A program made the translations under genes and the position numbers. Positions 14,791 through 21,576 of a stretch of 24,772 nt of DNA are shown here, in pieces; position 1 is the first letter of the stretch; each line of letters opens with the position of its first letter. The stretch is from assembly GCA_045590535.1 (NCBI GenBank), contig JAZNRE010000045.1, positions 1 to 24,772 on the forward strand, given 5' to 3'. This stretch comes from UMGS755 sp045590535. GTDB taxonomy: Bacteria > Bacillota > Clostridia > UBA1381 > UBA9506. The notes under the pieces were generated by a model that worked only from the letters and a program-made list of their open reading frames with translations, did no database searches and was not told the origin of the DNA.

Positions 14791-16149
14791 ATGAAAATTA
14801 TTATTGTCGGCGACGGAAAAGTCGGTATGACATTAACTGAATATCTTTCGCAGGAAGGTTATGACATCACGGTGGTTGACCATAACCCCAAGGTTATCAG
14901 CCATGTCATTAACACCTATGATGTTATGGCCATCAACGGCAACGGCGCAAACTATGATGTTTTGGTTGAGGCCGGTGCCGCCCGTGCTGACCTTTTGATT
15001 GCGGCAACCAGCTCTGATGAGCTGAACATTTTAAGCTGCCTCATGGCCAAAAAAATTGGCACGAAAAACACCATTGCCCGTGTCCGTGACCCGGAATATG
15101 CGCAGCAGCTTGTTTTTCTGCGTGAAGAGCTTGGGCTCAGCATGGTTGTTAACCCCGAGCTTGAGGCTGCCCGCGAAATTTCCCGAATTCTGCGTTTCCC
15201 CGCCGCCATTAAGCTGGACTGTTTTTCAAAAGGCCGTGTGGAACTGGCCGAAATCCGACTGCCTGAAAACGGACACCTGGCCGGCCAGCGTCTTTGCGAG
15301 CTTTATAAAATTTGTAAGGAAAAAATCCTGGTTTGTGCGGTGCAGAGAGACGAGCAGGTTATCATTCCTGATGGTAACTTTGTTTTGGCTGCCGGCGACA
15401 AAATTCACATCACCGGCACCCATGCCGCACTGGCAACCTTTTTTAAAGCCATTGGCATGTTTAAGCAAAAATCAAAGCATGTTATGATTATCGGCGGCGG
15501 CAAGATTGGCTATTATTTAGCACGGCAGATGCTGGATGTTGGCGTTGATGTTAAAATTGTTGAAAAAGAGGAGGCCCGCTGTTTAGAGCTTTCTGATGCG
15601 CTGCCCCGGGCCACCATTATCTGTGGCGACGGCACTGACCAGGACACTTTGACAGAAGAAGGCCTTGCCTCTTCCGATGCCTGCGTGGTTTTAACCGGCA
15701 TTGACGAAGAAAACATTATTGTTTCCCTTTATGCCCAGTCCCTTGGAATCGCCAAGGTTATCACCAAAATTGACCGCATTTCCTTCACTGACATGGTGGA
15801 AAGCGTAGGCATTGACAGCTTTGTTTCGCCCAAAACCATCACGGCAAACCGCATCATTCGGTATGTCCGTGCCATGCAGGCCTCGGGGGAACACAGCGTG
15901 AGAACCCTTTATAAAATCGTTAACAATCAAGCAGAAGCTTTAGAGTTTTTAATTCCCCAAGACAGCGCACACTTAAATATTCCTTTAAAGCGTCTTGCAA
16001 CCCGCAAGGGCATACTCTTTGCCAGCATTACCCGTCGGGGTCGGGTGATTATACCCGGTGGTGATGACCACTTAGAAGCCGGCGACAATGTGATTGTTAT
16101 TGCTGCAGCGGAGGACTTTATTAAAAACCTTGAAGATATTTTTGTCTGA
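14791..16149 (+). CDS. trkA: Trk potassium uptake regulatory protein TrkA
   Basis: Cytoplasmic nucleotide-binding subunit that gates the TrkH channel. The 452-residue protein has the usual tandem layout: RCK-N domain (MKIIIVGDGKVGM, Gly motif at 7-12) plus RCK-C, then a second RCK-N (MIIGGGKIGYYLA near 235) plus RCK-C (to the end, with EAGDNVIVIAA). The acidic residue ending strand 2 (VVDHN) suits NAD(H) binding. Start: ATG 14791 gives the exact family N-terminus, with AAAGGTG about 10 nt upstream; a GTG at 14779 is possible but less likely. trkH follows by 47 nt. Confidence 0.96.
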   Translation: MKIIIVGDGKVGMTLTEYLSQEGYDITVVDHNPKVISHVINTYDVMAINGNGANYDVLVEAGAARADLLIAATSSDELNILSCLMAKKIGTKNTIARVRDPEYAQQLVFLREELGLSMVVNPELEAAREISRILRFPAAIKLDCFSKGRVELAEIRLPENGHLAGQRLCELYKICKEKILVCAVQRDEQVIIPDGNFVLAAGDKIHITGTHAALATFFKAIGMFKQKSKHVMIIGGGKIGYYLARQMLDVGVDVKIVEKEEARCLELSDALPRATIICGDGTDQDTLTEEGLASSDACVVLTGIDEENIIVSLYAQSLGIAKVITKIDRISFTDMVESVGIDSFVSPKTITANRIIRYVRAMQASGEHSVRTLYKIVNNQAEALEFLIPQDSAHLNIPLKRLATRKGILFASITRRGRVIIPGGDDHLEAGDNVIVIAAAEDFIKNLEDIFV

Positions 16150-16196
16150 TCGGGCAAAAGAACTGTTGCACTATGTATCGGAGGCGTTATAGCAAC

Positions 16197-17642
16197 ATGA
16201 ATTATAAAATGGTGGCCTATTTATTGGGTCGTATATTCATCATTATGGCCGTGCTGATGTGTTTGCCCCTTGCTTTGGCATTCTTTCGGCACGAAAGCAC
16301 CTTTTTTGGCTTTTTAGTGGCTGTTTTGGCACAGCTTTTGCTGGGTGTTGCCTTGGGCTTTAAAAAGCCGAAAAACAGCGAGATTTATGCAAAAGAGGGC
16401 TTTGTGGTTGTGGCCGGCTGCTGGCTTTTCACCTCTTTGTTTGGCGCCTTGCCTTTTTACATCAGCGGTGAAATCCCTTCTTTTATTGATGCCTTTTTTG
16501 AAACGGTTTCCGGCTTCACCACAACGGGTGCCAGCATTTTAAACGATATTGAATCCCTCTCATCCAGCGCATTGTTTTGGCGCAGCTTCACCCATTGGAT
16601 TGGGGGCATGGGCGTTTTGGTTTTTGTTTTGGCCATTATGCCAAAATCACACGCCACACAGTCTATGCACATTATGCGTGCCGAGGCGCCTGGGCCCACT
16701 GTGGGCAAACTGGTTTCACGCATGCGAAACACCGCCCGCATTCTCTATGCAATTTATCTGGCGCTCACTCTGCTCGAAGTGGCAAGTTTGTGTTTGGCTG
16801 GCATGCCGTTTTTTGACAGCCTTTTAACTTCTTTTGCCACGGCAGGAACCGGTGGCTTTGCGATTAAAAACGCCAGCATCGCCGCCTACGACAGCGCTTT
16901 GGCGGATATGATTATCACAATATTCATGTTTTTATTCGGCATAAACTTCAGCCTTTTTTATCTGATGCTCTCCGGCAGCATTCTGCAAGCTTTAAAAAGC
17001 GAAGAGCTGCATTGGTATGTGGGCATCATTGGCACCGCGGCTTTGCTAATCACCCTTAACATACTGCCGCAATACAAAAGCTTTTTAGACGCTTTGCGCT
17101 ATGCCGTTTTTCAGGTGGTTTCCATCATCACAACCACGGGTTTTGTTACGGCCGATTATGAAACATGGCCCATTTTTTCACAAACCATTTTAATGATTCT
17201 TTTGTTTATTGGCGCCTGCGCCGGTTCAACCGGCGGCGGACTTAAAGTGTCCCGCGTGCTGATTCTGATTAAGGCGTCCTTCTCCCAAATGCGCCAGCAA
17301 ATCCGTCCCCGTTCGGTAACAGCCCTGCGCTTAGAGGGAAAGCCACTGGAGGCCGGTGTGGTATCCACGGTGATGGCGTATATGTCGATTTATGCCTTTA
17401 CCTTTGTTGCATCACACTTGCTTCTGAGCCTGGATAACATTTCCTACACAACCGGCTTCTCGGCTGTGGCAACCTGCCTAAACAATGTGGGACCGGGCTT
17501 GGATGCTGTTGGTCCTGTTCATAACTTCTCGGGTTTTTCGGGATTTTCTAAAATAGTTTTGTGCTTTAACATGTTGGCAGGTCGCCTGGAGCTCTTCCCC
17601 ATGATTGCCTTGCTGTCTCCGGCAACCTGGCATCGCCGTTAA
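16197..17642 (+). CDS. trkH: Trk/Ktr-type potassium transporter membrane subunit TrkH
   Basis: K+-translocating subunit, 481 residues and strongly hydrophobic. It has four pore-loop segments with filter-like sequences: SGFTTTGAS near 105, TAGTGGFA near 220, ITTTGFVTADYETWP near 310, and TCLNNVGPGL near 425. The invariant-type Gly of each loop is present. STGGG near 345 and R-x-R-P residues fit the TrkH family. Start: ATG 16197 with GGAGG (16180-16184) upstream; an ATG at 16173 has no ribosome site. It works with the adjacent trkA product. Confidence 0.95.
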   Translation: MNYKMVAYLLGRIFIIMAVLMCLPLALAFFRHESTFFGFLVAVLAQLLLGVALGFKKPKNSEIYAKEGFVVVAGCWLFTSLFGALPFYISGEIPSFIDAFFETVSGFTTTGASILNDIESLSSSALFWRSFTHWIGGMGVLVFVLAIMPKSHATQSMHIMRAEAPGPTVGKLVSRMRNTARILYAIYLALTLLEVASLCLAGMPFFDSLLTSFATAGTGGFAIKNASIAAYDSALADMIITIFMFLFGINFSLFYLMLSGSILQALKSEELHWYVGIIGTAALLITLNILPQYKSFLDALRYAVFQVVSIITTTGFVTADYETWPIFSQTILMILLFIGACAGSTGGGLKVSRVLILIKASFSQMRQQIRPRSVTALRLEGKPLEAGVVSTVMAYMSIYAFTFVASHLLLSLDNISYTTGFSAVATCLNNVGPGLDAVGPVHNFSGFSGFSKIVLCFNMLAGRLELFPMIALLSPATWHRR

Positions 17643-17664
17643 ACCACATTAAGGAGGAAAAAAC

Positions 17665-17895
17665 ATGCCGCACATTACCCTTAAAATGTATCAAGGTCGA
17701 AGTGAGGAACAAAAAAAGGCCACCGTAGAAGCCCTTACCGCTGCCTTGAAAGAGTCGTTAGGCTGCACCGATGACCAGGTGAGCGTTTCCATTTATGATT
17801 ATGACCCCAAAGAATGGGGCGAACGGGTTTTTTATCCTGAAATTATGGCCGATGAAGAACACCTCTATAAAAAACCGGAATATAAACCCTTGTAA
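17665..17895 (+). CDS. 4-oxalocrotonate tautomerase family protein (PptA-like)
   Basis: A 76-residue member of the tautomerase superfamily, in which the amino-terminal proline exposed after Met removal is the catalytic base. It begins MPHITLKMYQGRSEEQKKA, as in E. coli PptA (MPHIDIKC), has the helix EEQKKATVEALTAALKE, the strand VSVSIYDYD, and ends LYKKPEYKPL, again as in PptA. The physiological substrate is unknown. ATG 17665 follows AAGGAGG. It lies 22 nt after trkH and ends the apparent operon, before a strong terminator. Confidence 0.88.
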   Translation: MPHITLKMYQGRSEEQKKATVEALTAALKESLGCTDDQVSVSIYDYDPKEWGERVFYPEIMADEEHLYKKPEYKPL

Positions 17896-17911
17896 AAGAA
17901 TCATATGATTG

Positions 17912-17946
17912 CACCCCAAAAGCTCTTGCTTTTGGGGTGTTTTTTA
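17912..17946 (+). terminator. Terminator after the tautomerase gene
   Basis: A perfect 12-bp stem (CACCCCAAAAGC at 17912-17923 with 17928-17939) around TCTT, followed by T7. Confidence 0.92.
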
Positions 17947-18055
17947 TATGCAAAAAAGCCGGCAAAACACCAAGGCGCTTGTCCCCGGTCATAAGCCCTT
18001 TAAAACCAACATATGATGAAAACAGAACAATGTGTTTGAAAGGAAGTTTTTGTAT

Positions 18056-19225
18056 ATGAAACGATTTATAATTGTCGGGCTAATCTTCTGTATTTTGCTA
18101 TCGGGAAGCGTTTTTGCCGAAACCGAGCCTGCGCTCACCATTTCTGCCCCCAGCGCCATTTTGATTGAGGCCGGCTCGGGGCAGGTGCTTTTTGAAAAGA
18201 ACAGCCACGACCGGCGTCCTCCTGCCTCAGTTACAAAAATTATGACCATGCTGCTGACCATCGAAGCCATAGATAGCGGTCAGCTGGCCCTTGACGACAT
18301 GGTCCGCTGCTCGGAATATGCCGCCTCTATGGGTGGCTCTCAGGTATATTTAGAGCCCAACGAAGAAATGAGCGTTCGTGACATGTTAAAGGCAGTTGCC
18401 GTTGCCTCGGGCAACGATGCTGCCGTGGCTCTTTCTGAACACATCGCCGGCAGCCCGGAGGGGTTTGTGGCCATGATGAACGAAAGGGCTGCCGCCCTGG
18501 GCATGAAAGATACCCATTTTGTGAACTGCAACGGTTTGGATGACCCCGAGCACCTAACCAGCGCCTATGACATCGCCCTGATGAGTCGCGAACTGGTGAA
18601 GCATCCTTTAACTTTTGAATTTACAGGTATTTGGATGGACTCCTTGCGCGACGGGGCTTTTGGGCTTGTAAACACCAATAAGCTCATTCGTTTTTATGAG
18701 GGAGCCAACGGTCTTAAAACCGGTTCAACCAGCGTGGCAAAATATTGCCTGAGCGCATCCGCCGTGCGAAATGGCATGAATTTGATTGCCGTTATCATGG
18801 GCGCTGACTCATCAAAGGACCGTTTTGGCGATGCCAGCCGCTTGCTTGATTATGGCTTTGCAAATTTTGCCATTGCCGACTCTCTGCTTTCGCCTGAAGA
18901 GCTTTTGGATGTTGCCGTAACCAAAGGAACGGCACCCAAGGTGAGCACCGGCGTTGCAGAAGGGTTTCATGTCCTCGTCAGCAAATCAAAAATTGGCTCA
19001 ATTGAAAAGAAAATCACGCTGCCTGAAAGTGTGACGGCGCCTGTTCGTGCAGGCGATAAGTTGGGAAGCGTCGAATTTATGATTGACGGGCAGCCCATTG
19101 GCGGCACCGATATTATTGCAAAGGAAGATGTTTCAAAAATCAGTCCCTTTGGTATGTTTGGCAAATTAACCAAACAGCTTTTGTTTGGTGGTCAAAGCCG
19201 GCGCATTCCACGGGTAGGACAATAA
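18056..19225 (+). CDS. D-alanyl-D-alanine carboxypeptidase (PBP5/DacF-type, family S11)
   Basis: Exported enzyme trimming the terminal D-Ala from peptidoglycan pentapeptides. The 389-residue protein starts with a signal peptide (MKRFIIVGLIFCILLSGSVFA, cleavage likely after AFA-like VFA at 21). Active-site motifs: SVTK 58-61, SGN 118-120, KTGST 221-225. A C-terminal beta domain follows, ending in a possible amphipathic membrane helix (MFGKLTKQLLFG). Start: ATG 18056 has AAGGAAG 9 nt upstream; an in-frame ATG at 18032 is rejected. Sporulation DacF and vegetative DacA are hard to tell apart without comparison; the following BofC-like gene leans slightly toward a sporulation-linked type. Confidence 0.93.
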   Translation: MKRFIIVGLIFCILLSGSVFAETEPALTISAPSAILIEAGSGQVLFEKNSHDRRPPASVTKIMTMLLTIEAIDSGQLALDDMVRCSEYAASMGGSQVYLEPNEEMSVRDMLKAVAVASGNDAAVALSEHIAGSPEGFVAMMNERAAALGMKDTHFVNCNGLDDPEHLTSAYDIALMSRELVKHPLTFEFTGIWMDSLRDGAFGLVNTNKLIRFYEGANGLKTGSTSVAKYCLSASAVRNGMNLIAVIMGADSSKDRFGDASRLLDYGFANFAIADSLLSPEELLDVAVTKGTAPKVSTGVAEGFHVLVSKSKIGSIEKKITLPESVTAPVRAGDKLGSVEFMIDGQPIGGTDIIAKEDVSKISPFGMFGKLTKQLLFGGQSRRIPRVGQ

Positions 19226-19296
19226 AATTGGCGTTTTTTGCATAATCTTTTTCCACAGGTACAAAATAAGAAAAAGGTTAGAAGGGAGCAAACGCC

Positions 19297-19737
19297 GTGT
19301 ACCGTGTACAAAAGAAGGGAAAAACCGGCCTATTCATTTTCCTTTTGTTTTTATGTGCCTTTGCCGTGGGACTGGGGATTGGATATGGCAATGTTAAAAC
19401 GAAAAAGAATCAGCCCCAGGTGACTGCGCCTGAGGGAAGTTTGTCTTTAGAAGAAACAACGGCACCGCCCAAGGAAACAGCGCCGCAAGAAAGGCCCGCC
19501 GCTCTGCCCATGGTGGTGGAAGAGCCGGCAGCCAATGAAAACACCTACTTTGTTAAAAGTCAAAATGGCACCGTTTGTGTTTTCACCGTTTTAGAAAACG
19601 GTGACCATCGTTTTAGCCACAAGCTCTCCATTGAGCTGGATGCCCTGCGAGAAACCGACAAGGCCCTTTTTGAAAAAGGCATAACCGTGCACTCAAAAGA
19701 AGAGCTGGCGGCATTGGTTGAAGACTTTTCTTCATAA
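19297..19737 (+). CDS. Membrane-anchored protein with BofC C-terminal-like domain
   Basis: The 146-residue protein has a short basic N-terminus, one membrane helix (LFIFLLFLCAFAVGLGIGYG, about 12-31), a Thr/Pro/Glu-rich linker to about 80, and a compact C-terminal domain. The domain pattern, YFVKSQNGTVCVF followed by ETDKALFEKGITV and an ELAALVEDFSS end, matches the BofC C-terminal domain found in many clostridial proteins. In Bacillus, BofC regulates the SpoIVB protease in the sigma-K checkpoint; whether this protein does the same is unknown. Starts with GTG 19297 behind GAAGGGAG. Confidence 0.7.
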   Translation: MYRVQKKGKTGLFIFLLFLCAFAVGLGIGYGNVKTKKNQPQVTAPEGSLSLEETTAPPKETAPQERPAALPMVVEEPAANENTYFVKSQNGTVCVFTVLENGDHRFSHKLSIELDALRETDKALFEKGITVHSKEELAALVEDFSS

Positions 19738-19761
19738 TGTAATTCTTTACACACAAAAAGA

Positions 19762-19795
19762 AAATGGGGCTGTCTTTTAAAAGACAGCCCCATTT
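19762..19795. terminator. Bidirectional terminator between the BofC-like gene and hup
   Basis: A perfect palindrome, 17 bp each side (19762-19778 with 19779-19795), centred on TTTTAAAA. A-rich and T-rich ends make it useful to both convergent genes. Confidence 0.88.
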
Positions 19796-19805
19796 AAGAG
19801 ATTAC

Positions 19806-20081
19806 TTATTTTGCAATGGCATCTTTTAATGCCTTACCTGCTTTGAATGCAGGAACGGTTGAAGCCGGAATTTTGATAGCAGCGCCGGTCTGAGGATTTT
19901 TACCCTCGCGAGCTGCTCTCTTTCTGGTTTCGAATGTACCGAAGCCGATCAGGGAGATTTTGCCACCCTTCTTCAGTTCGTCGGTTACAGCTGCGGTGAA
20001 AGCACCCAGCATTTTTTCAGCATCCTTTTTGGATACTTCTGCTTTGCAAGCAATTGCAGCAACTAATTCTGCCTTATTCAT
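19806..20081 (-). CDS. hup: DNA-binding protein HU
   Basis: Nucleoid protein, 91 residues, bending DNA as a dimer. It starts MNKAELVAAIACKAEVSKKD, has the dimer-core helix, the signature GFGTFETRKRAAREGKNPQTG (positions about 46-66, the DNA-binding arm), and ends KALKDAIAK. GGAGG lies upstream of the ATG. It stands alone between two strong signals, promoter and terminator. Confidence 0.97.
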   Translation of the reverse strand: MNKAELVAAIACKAEVSKKDAEKMLGAFTAAVTDELKKGGKISLIGFGTFETRKRAAREGKNPQTGAAIKIPASTVPAFKAGKALKDAIAK

Positions 20082-20120
20082 TTGTACACAACCTCCAATT
20101 TTTTTTAGTTCCTATGTTCT

Positions 20121-20149
20121 ATTATACTCTTATAAAATTCATTTGTCAA
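20121..20149 (-). promoter_or_regulatory. hup promoter
   Basis: Minus strand -35 TTGACA (20144-20149), 17-nt spacer, -10 TATAAT (20121-20126): a consensus promoter, fitting an abundant protein. Confidence 0.92.
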
Positions 20150-20392
20150 TGCTGTTTTTTCCATATTTTCTATACTTTTTACAAAAAACCCATGTTTTTT
20201 TGTGTTTTTTATGCAAAAATGTCCTATAAAAGTATAAAAAAGGGGGTAAACCCTCCTTACATCATCCCATTTTTCTGTCAACTTAGGGTTGTTTTTAAGG
20301 GTTTTATGAAAAAATTACACCCAAAAGGAAAGAAAAACAGAGATTTGGTCACAGCGTTTATAACTGTTTTTAAAGAATTTTAAAAAAATCTA
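20150..20392. other. AT-rich intergenic stretch with nothing recognised
   Basis: This gap between the hup promoter and the tRNA promoter is T- and A-rich with homopolymer runs. The short open frames in it have no ribosome sites or plausible protein character, and no stable hairpin or repeat was seen. Confidence 0.6.
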
Positions 20393-20421
20393 TTGACAAA
20401 AACACCAGAATCTGCTACAAT
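20393..20421 (+). promoter_or_regulatory. tRNA cluster promoter
   Basis: -35 TTGACA (20393-20398), 17-nt spacer, -10 TACAAT (20416-20421), 30 nt before tRNA-Gly. A weaker possible second promoter, TTGTTT-N18-TATACT (20723-20752), lies between tRNA-His and the first tRNA-Gln. Confidence 0.85.
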
Positions 20422-20451
20422 ATCTTAGTCAGTAAGTGTAGGCCGTTATTT

Positions 20452-20525
20452 GCGGGTGTAGTTCAATGGTAGAATCTCAGCCTTCCAAGCTGATTGTGTG
20501 GGTTCGATTCCCATCACCCGCTCCA
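20452..20525 (+). tRNA. tRNA-Gly (TCC)
   Basis: 74 nt with encoded CCA. Acceptor GCGGGTG/CACCCGC, anticodon loop CTTCCAA (anticodon TCC), T-arm GGGTTCGATTCCC. First of six tRNAs in the cluster. Confidence 0.96.
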
Positions 20526-20545
20526 AGGTTTTATTCATGGGATAT

Positions 20546-20622
<77 letters not shown>

Positions 20623-20636
20623 CTTATGCTTGTATG

Positions 20637-20713
20637 GTGGGTATAGCTCAGTTGGTTAGAGCGCTAGATTGTGGCTCTAGAGGTCGTCGGTTCGACTCCG
20701 ATTACCCACCCCA
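20637..20713 (+). tRNA. tRNA-His (GTG)
   Basis: 77 nt with CCA. Acceptor GTGGGTA/TACCCAC, anticodon GTG in the loop TTGTGGC. The extra 5' G typical of tRNA-His is G20636, facing discriminator C20710. Confidence 0.95.
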
Positions 20714-20770
20714 CAATAAATTTTGTTTAATTTTGCCGTTTTTGGGTATACTCTCAAGTGATCGGCATAT

Positions 20771-20847
20771 TGGGATGTCGCCAAGTTGGTAAGGCACCGG
20801 ATTCTGGTTCCGGCATTTCGAGGGTTCGAGTCCTTCCATCCCAGCCA
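20771..20847 (+). tRNA. tRNA-Gln (CTG)
   Basis: 77 nt with CCA. Acceptor TGGGATG/CATCCCA, anticodon loop TTCTGGT (anticodon CTG). Nearly the same body as the next tRNA. Confidence 0.95.
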
Positions 20848-20871
20848 ATATTTTAAAATTTTAAAGGATGT

Positions 20872-20948
20872 TGGGATGTAGCCAAGTCGGTAAGGCACCA
20901 GACTTTGACTCTGGCATTTCGTAGGTTCGAGTCCTGCCATCCCAGCCA
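20872..20948 (+). tRNA. tRNA-Gln (TTG)
   Basis: 77 nt with CCA. Acceptor TGGGATG/CATCCCA, anticodon loop CTTTGAC (anticodon TTG). A paralogue of the preceding tRNA-Gln, suggesting local duplication. Confidence 0.95.
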
Positions 20949-20951
20949 TGA

Positions 20952-21027
20952 GGGCCATTAGCTCAGTCGGCAGAGCACTTGACTTTTAATCAAGGTGTCC
21001 GCGGTTCGAATCCGCGATGGCTCACCA
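20952..21027 (+). tRNA. tRNA-Lys (TTT)
   Basis: 76 nt with CCA. Acceptor GGGCCAT/ATGGCTC with one G-U pair, anticodon loop CTTTTAA (anticodon TTT), T-arm GCGGTTCGAATCCGC. Its last 18 bases plus three A are repeated exactly at 21207-21227. Confidence 0.96.
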
Positions 21028-21063
21028 AAAAAGGAATCATTCGTTTGAATGGTTCCTTTTTTT
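21028..21063 (+). terminator. Terminator directly after tRNA-Lys
   Basis: A 15-bp stem (21028-21042 with 21047-21061, one G-U pair) around GTTT, with a T-tract to 21063, placed immediately after CCA. Confidence 0.9.
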
Positions 21064-21072
21064 ATGCTTTCA

Positions 21073-21206
21073 AGGATTTGAACTCTCGCCGTAGGCGAGA
21101 AGTTCGTCGTAGCAGCGGCAAACAAGGTTTGCAGTCTGCGGAGCGGGAGCACCCGCACTGTTTCGGGCACCGCCTAAAGCGGTCGAAACAGAAGGAAGCG
21201 CACCGT
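21073..21206. repeat. Hairpin cluster between two copies of the tRNA-Lys 3' end
   Basis: Starts with AGGATTTGAACTC (21073-21085), which looks like an inverted tRNA T-arm strand, then TCTCGCC/GGCGAGA (21084-21090, 21094-21100). Next come GCAAAC/GTTTGC (21118-21123, 21127-21132), GCGGG/CCCGC (21143-21147, 21152-21156), and TGTTTCG/CGAAACA (21159-21165, 21184-21190) enclosing ACCGC/GCGGT. No coding content is credible. The order matches the ssrA 3' flank. Confidence 0.8.
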
Positions 21207-21227
21207 ATCCGCGATGGCTCACCAAAA
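21207..21227 (+). repeat. Second copy of the tRNA-Lys 3' end (att-like)
   Basis: Exact 21-base repeat of 21010-21030, containing the 3' T-arm strand, acceptor strand ATGGCTC, A and CCA. Such a copy is the classic footprint of site-specific integration at a tRNA 3' end. Confidence 0.85.
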
Positions 21228-21254
21228 CCCCCGTACAATGTACGGGGGTTTTTA
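21224..21254 (+). terminator. Terminator after the second tRNA-Lys end
   Basis: A perfect 13-bp stem AAAACCCCCGTAC/GTACGGGGGTTTT (21224-21236, 21240-21252) followed by TTT. Confidence 0.9.
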
Positions 21255-21315
21255 TTTTTACTATTATGTCATTGCTTTGCCCTTTTTGCTTCCCTTGTTT
21301 TTCATAAGCAAATTA

Positions 21316-21535
21316 TTGCAAAAAAATCCTTGATGTGGTATAATGAATGCATACATTAAGAAATTTTAATCGGTTGCATTCATTGCACCATAATTTTCCT
21401 TTGAATAAAGTTCTATAATGAAAAATTATGGTATAATAAACACAAAGAATGTTTGAAATCTTTCAGATTTCACTCCGATGTGTTTATTGACCTTTTAAGG
21501 TAGCAATCCTAAACGGATTGCATTTATGGTATAAT
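21316..21535 (+). promoter_or_regulatory. Structured leader, copy 2, with three spaced TATAAT boxes before the recombinase
   Basis: A good promoter, TTGCAA (21316-21321), 17 nt, TATAAT (21339-21344), opens the region. Two more TGG-TATAAT boxes follow at 21432 and 21530, spaced about 93 and 98 nt. Stems: AATGAATGCA/TGCATTCATT (21342-21351, 21375-21384); ACCATAATT/AATTATGGT (about 21387-21395, 21424-21432); AATAAACACA/TGTGTTTATT (21435-21444, 21479-21488) enclosing TGAAATCT/AGATTTCA (21454-21461, 21465-21472); GCAATCC/GGATTGC (21503-21509, 21515-21521). The first two stems are shared with 12469-12569. Confidence 0.7.
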
Positions 21536-21576
21536 GAGTGTGAATTATAAATTCGTGTTTCTTCAGGAGGAAGAAA

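Noticed and set aside
20677..20958. Minus-strand open frame of 93 codons across three tRNAs
   Set aside because: It is antisense to tRNA-His, both tRNA-Gln and the spacer; its WKDSNPRNAGTRIRC-type peptide is the well-known artefact of translating tRNA complements.
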